This document shows, piece by piece, positions 12,445 through 12,814 of a stretch of 12,814 nt of DNA. The notes beneath the pieces are model-generated. The model was not told the DNA's origin. It searched no databases and worked only from the letters and a program-made list of their open reading frames with translations. A program made the position numbers and the translations under genes. The first letter of the stretch is position 1; every line of letters begins with the position of its first letter. This DNA is from Methanomicrobiales archaeon (GTDB lineage Archaea > Halobacteriota > Methanomicrobia > Methanomicrobiales > Methanoculleaceae), in the NCBI GenBank assembly GCA_019136335.1, contig JAGVUK010000051.1, positions 1-12,814 of the forward strand, written 5' to 3'.

Positions 12445-12814
12445 GAGACGTAGCAGTGATCGGTGTCGGGTGCACGGAGTTCGGGGAGCACTGGGGCACA
12501 TCGTTCAGGGACCTCTTTGTTGCGGCGGGGACGCTGGCGCTTGAGGATGCCGGGGTTACCGGCGAGAGGATCGACGCCCTTTACGTCGGGAACATGAGCG
12601 CGGGAAGATTCGTCGAACAGGAGCACATCGGGGCCCTGATCGCGGATTACGCAGGACTCGCGAGCAACCACGTCCCCTCGACCCGGGTGGAGGCGGCCTG
12701 CGCATCCGGCGGGCTTGCCTTCCGGCAGGCGGTGATCGCGGTCGCAAGCGGCATGGAAGACGTCGTGGTCGCGGCAGGCGTCGAGAAGATGACCGACGTC
12801 GGGACCGGGGCGAG
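12441..12814 (+). CDS. Acetyl-CoA acetyltransferase (archaeal thiolase), 5' part
   Basis: The first 124 residues are present and the rest lies beyond the window. They match the archaeal SCP2/thiolase-like family: MRDVAVIGVGCTEFGEHWG at the N-terminus, DALYVGNMSAG near 45-55, and the nucleophilic C87 in EAACASGGLA. The enzyme joins two acetyl-CoA into acetoacetyl-CoA. In archaea it forms a channelling complex with HMGS, bridged by a small DUF35 OB-fold protein; that gene would be expected next, outside the window. The ATGA overlap with HMGS supports coupled synthesis of the two partners. Confidence 0.95.
   Translation, partial: MRDVAVIGVGCTEFGEHWGTSFRDLFVAAGTLALEDAGVTGERIDALYVGNMSAGRFVEQEHIGALIADYAGLASNHVPSTRVEAACASGGLAFRQAVIAVASGMEDVVVAAGVEKMTDVGTGA

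Noticed and set aside
11092..12501. A 469-residue open reading on the minus strand
   Set aside because: It lies antisense to the XRE, HMGS and thiolase genes. Its translation has no motif and is Arg/Asp/Val-rich, as expected for the shadow of GC-rich coding DNA.
1..12814. CRISPR array, tRNA or rRNA genes
   Set aside because: No regularly spaced repeats and no tRNA or rRNA signature stretches were found on either strand by reading.

Overview
The window reads as chromosomal DNA of a GC-rich methanogenic archaeon, most likely a Methanoculleus-like member of the Methanomicrobiales. This is inferred from gene content, not from a marker gene. The clues are an archaeal-type HMG-CoA synthase followed by its partner thiolase, a CTP-dependent riboflavin kinase fused to a winged helix, a four-subunit pyruvate:ferredoxin oxidoreductase (POR), and TATA boxes 25-29 bp ahead of start codons (leaderless archaeal transcription). 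I see no tRNA, rRNA, CRISPR array or insertion sequence.

Left part (1-4449, + strand): the 3' end of an adenylate-forming ligase of the PaaK/CapK type overlaps a CapA-type metallophosphatase gene. That gene overlaps porB, and porA, porG and porD follow, each overlapping the one before. The run looks like one translationally coupled transcript joining cell-envelope-type genes to a POR that would make pyruvate from acetyl-CoA, CO2 and reduced ferredoxin. As it stands, porB lacks the N-terminal CxxC of its [4Fe-4S] cluster.

Middle (4427-8156): a small uncharacterised zinc-ribbon gene on the - strand converges on and overlaps porD. It is divergent from a very short Hsp20 gene. Then come a large thioredoxin-fold/DUF255 protein (YyaL/SPATA20 type) and an OsmC-family protein, a likely stress/redox group.

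Right part (8157-12814): a - strand gene encodes a serine-recombinase-like protein whose catalytic serine and key arginines are missing while its helix-turn-helix remains. Beyond it lies a - strand riboflavin operon, ribK(RbkR-like)-ribB. Divergent from that, an XRE-family regulator overlaps HMG-CoA synthase, which overlaps the acetyl-CoA acetyltransferase (cut by the window end). These last two catalyse the first steps of the mevalonate pathway to archaeal isoprenoid lipids. The 122-bp region between the two divergent operons holds both TATA boxes and candidate operators.

No clearly new multi-gene system is visible. The best leads are the defective-looking porB start, the catalytically degenerate recombinase, the unknown zinc-ribbon protein and the inverted repeat framing the regulator promoter.
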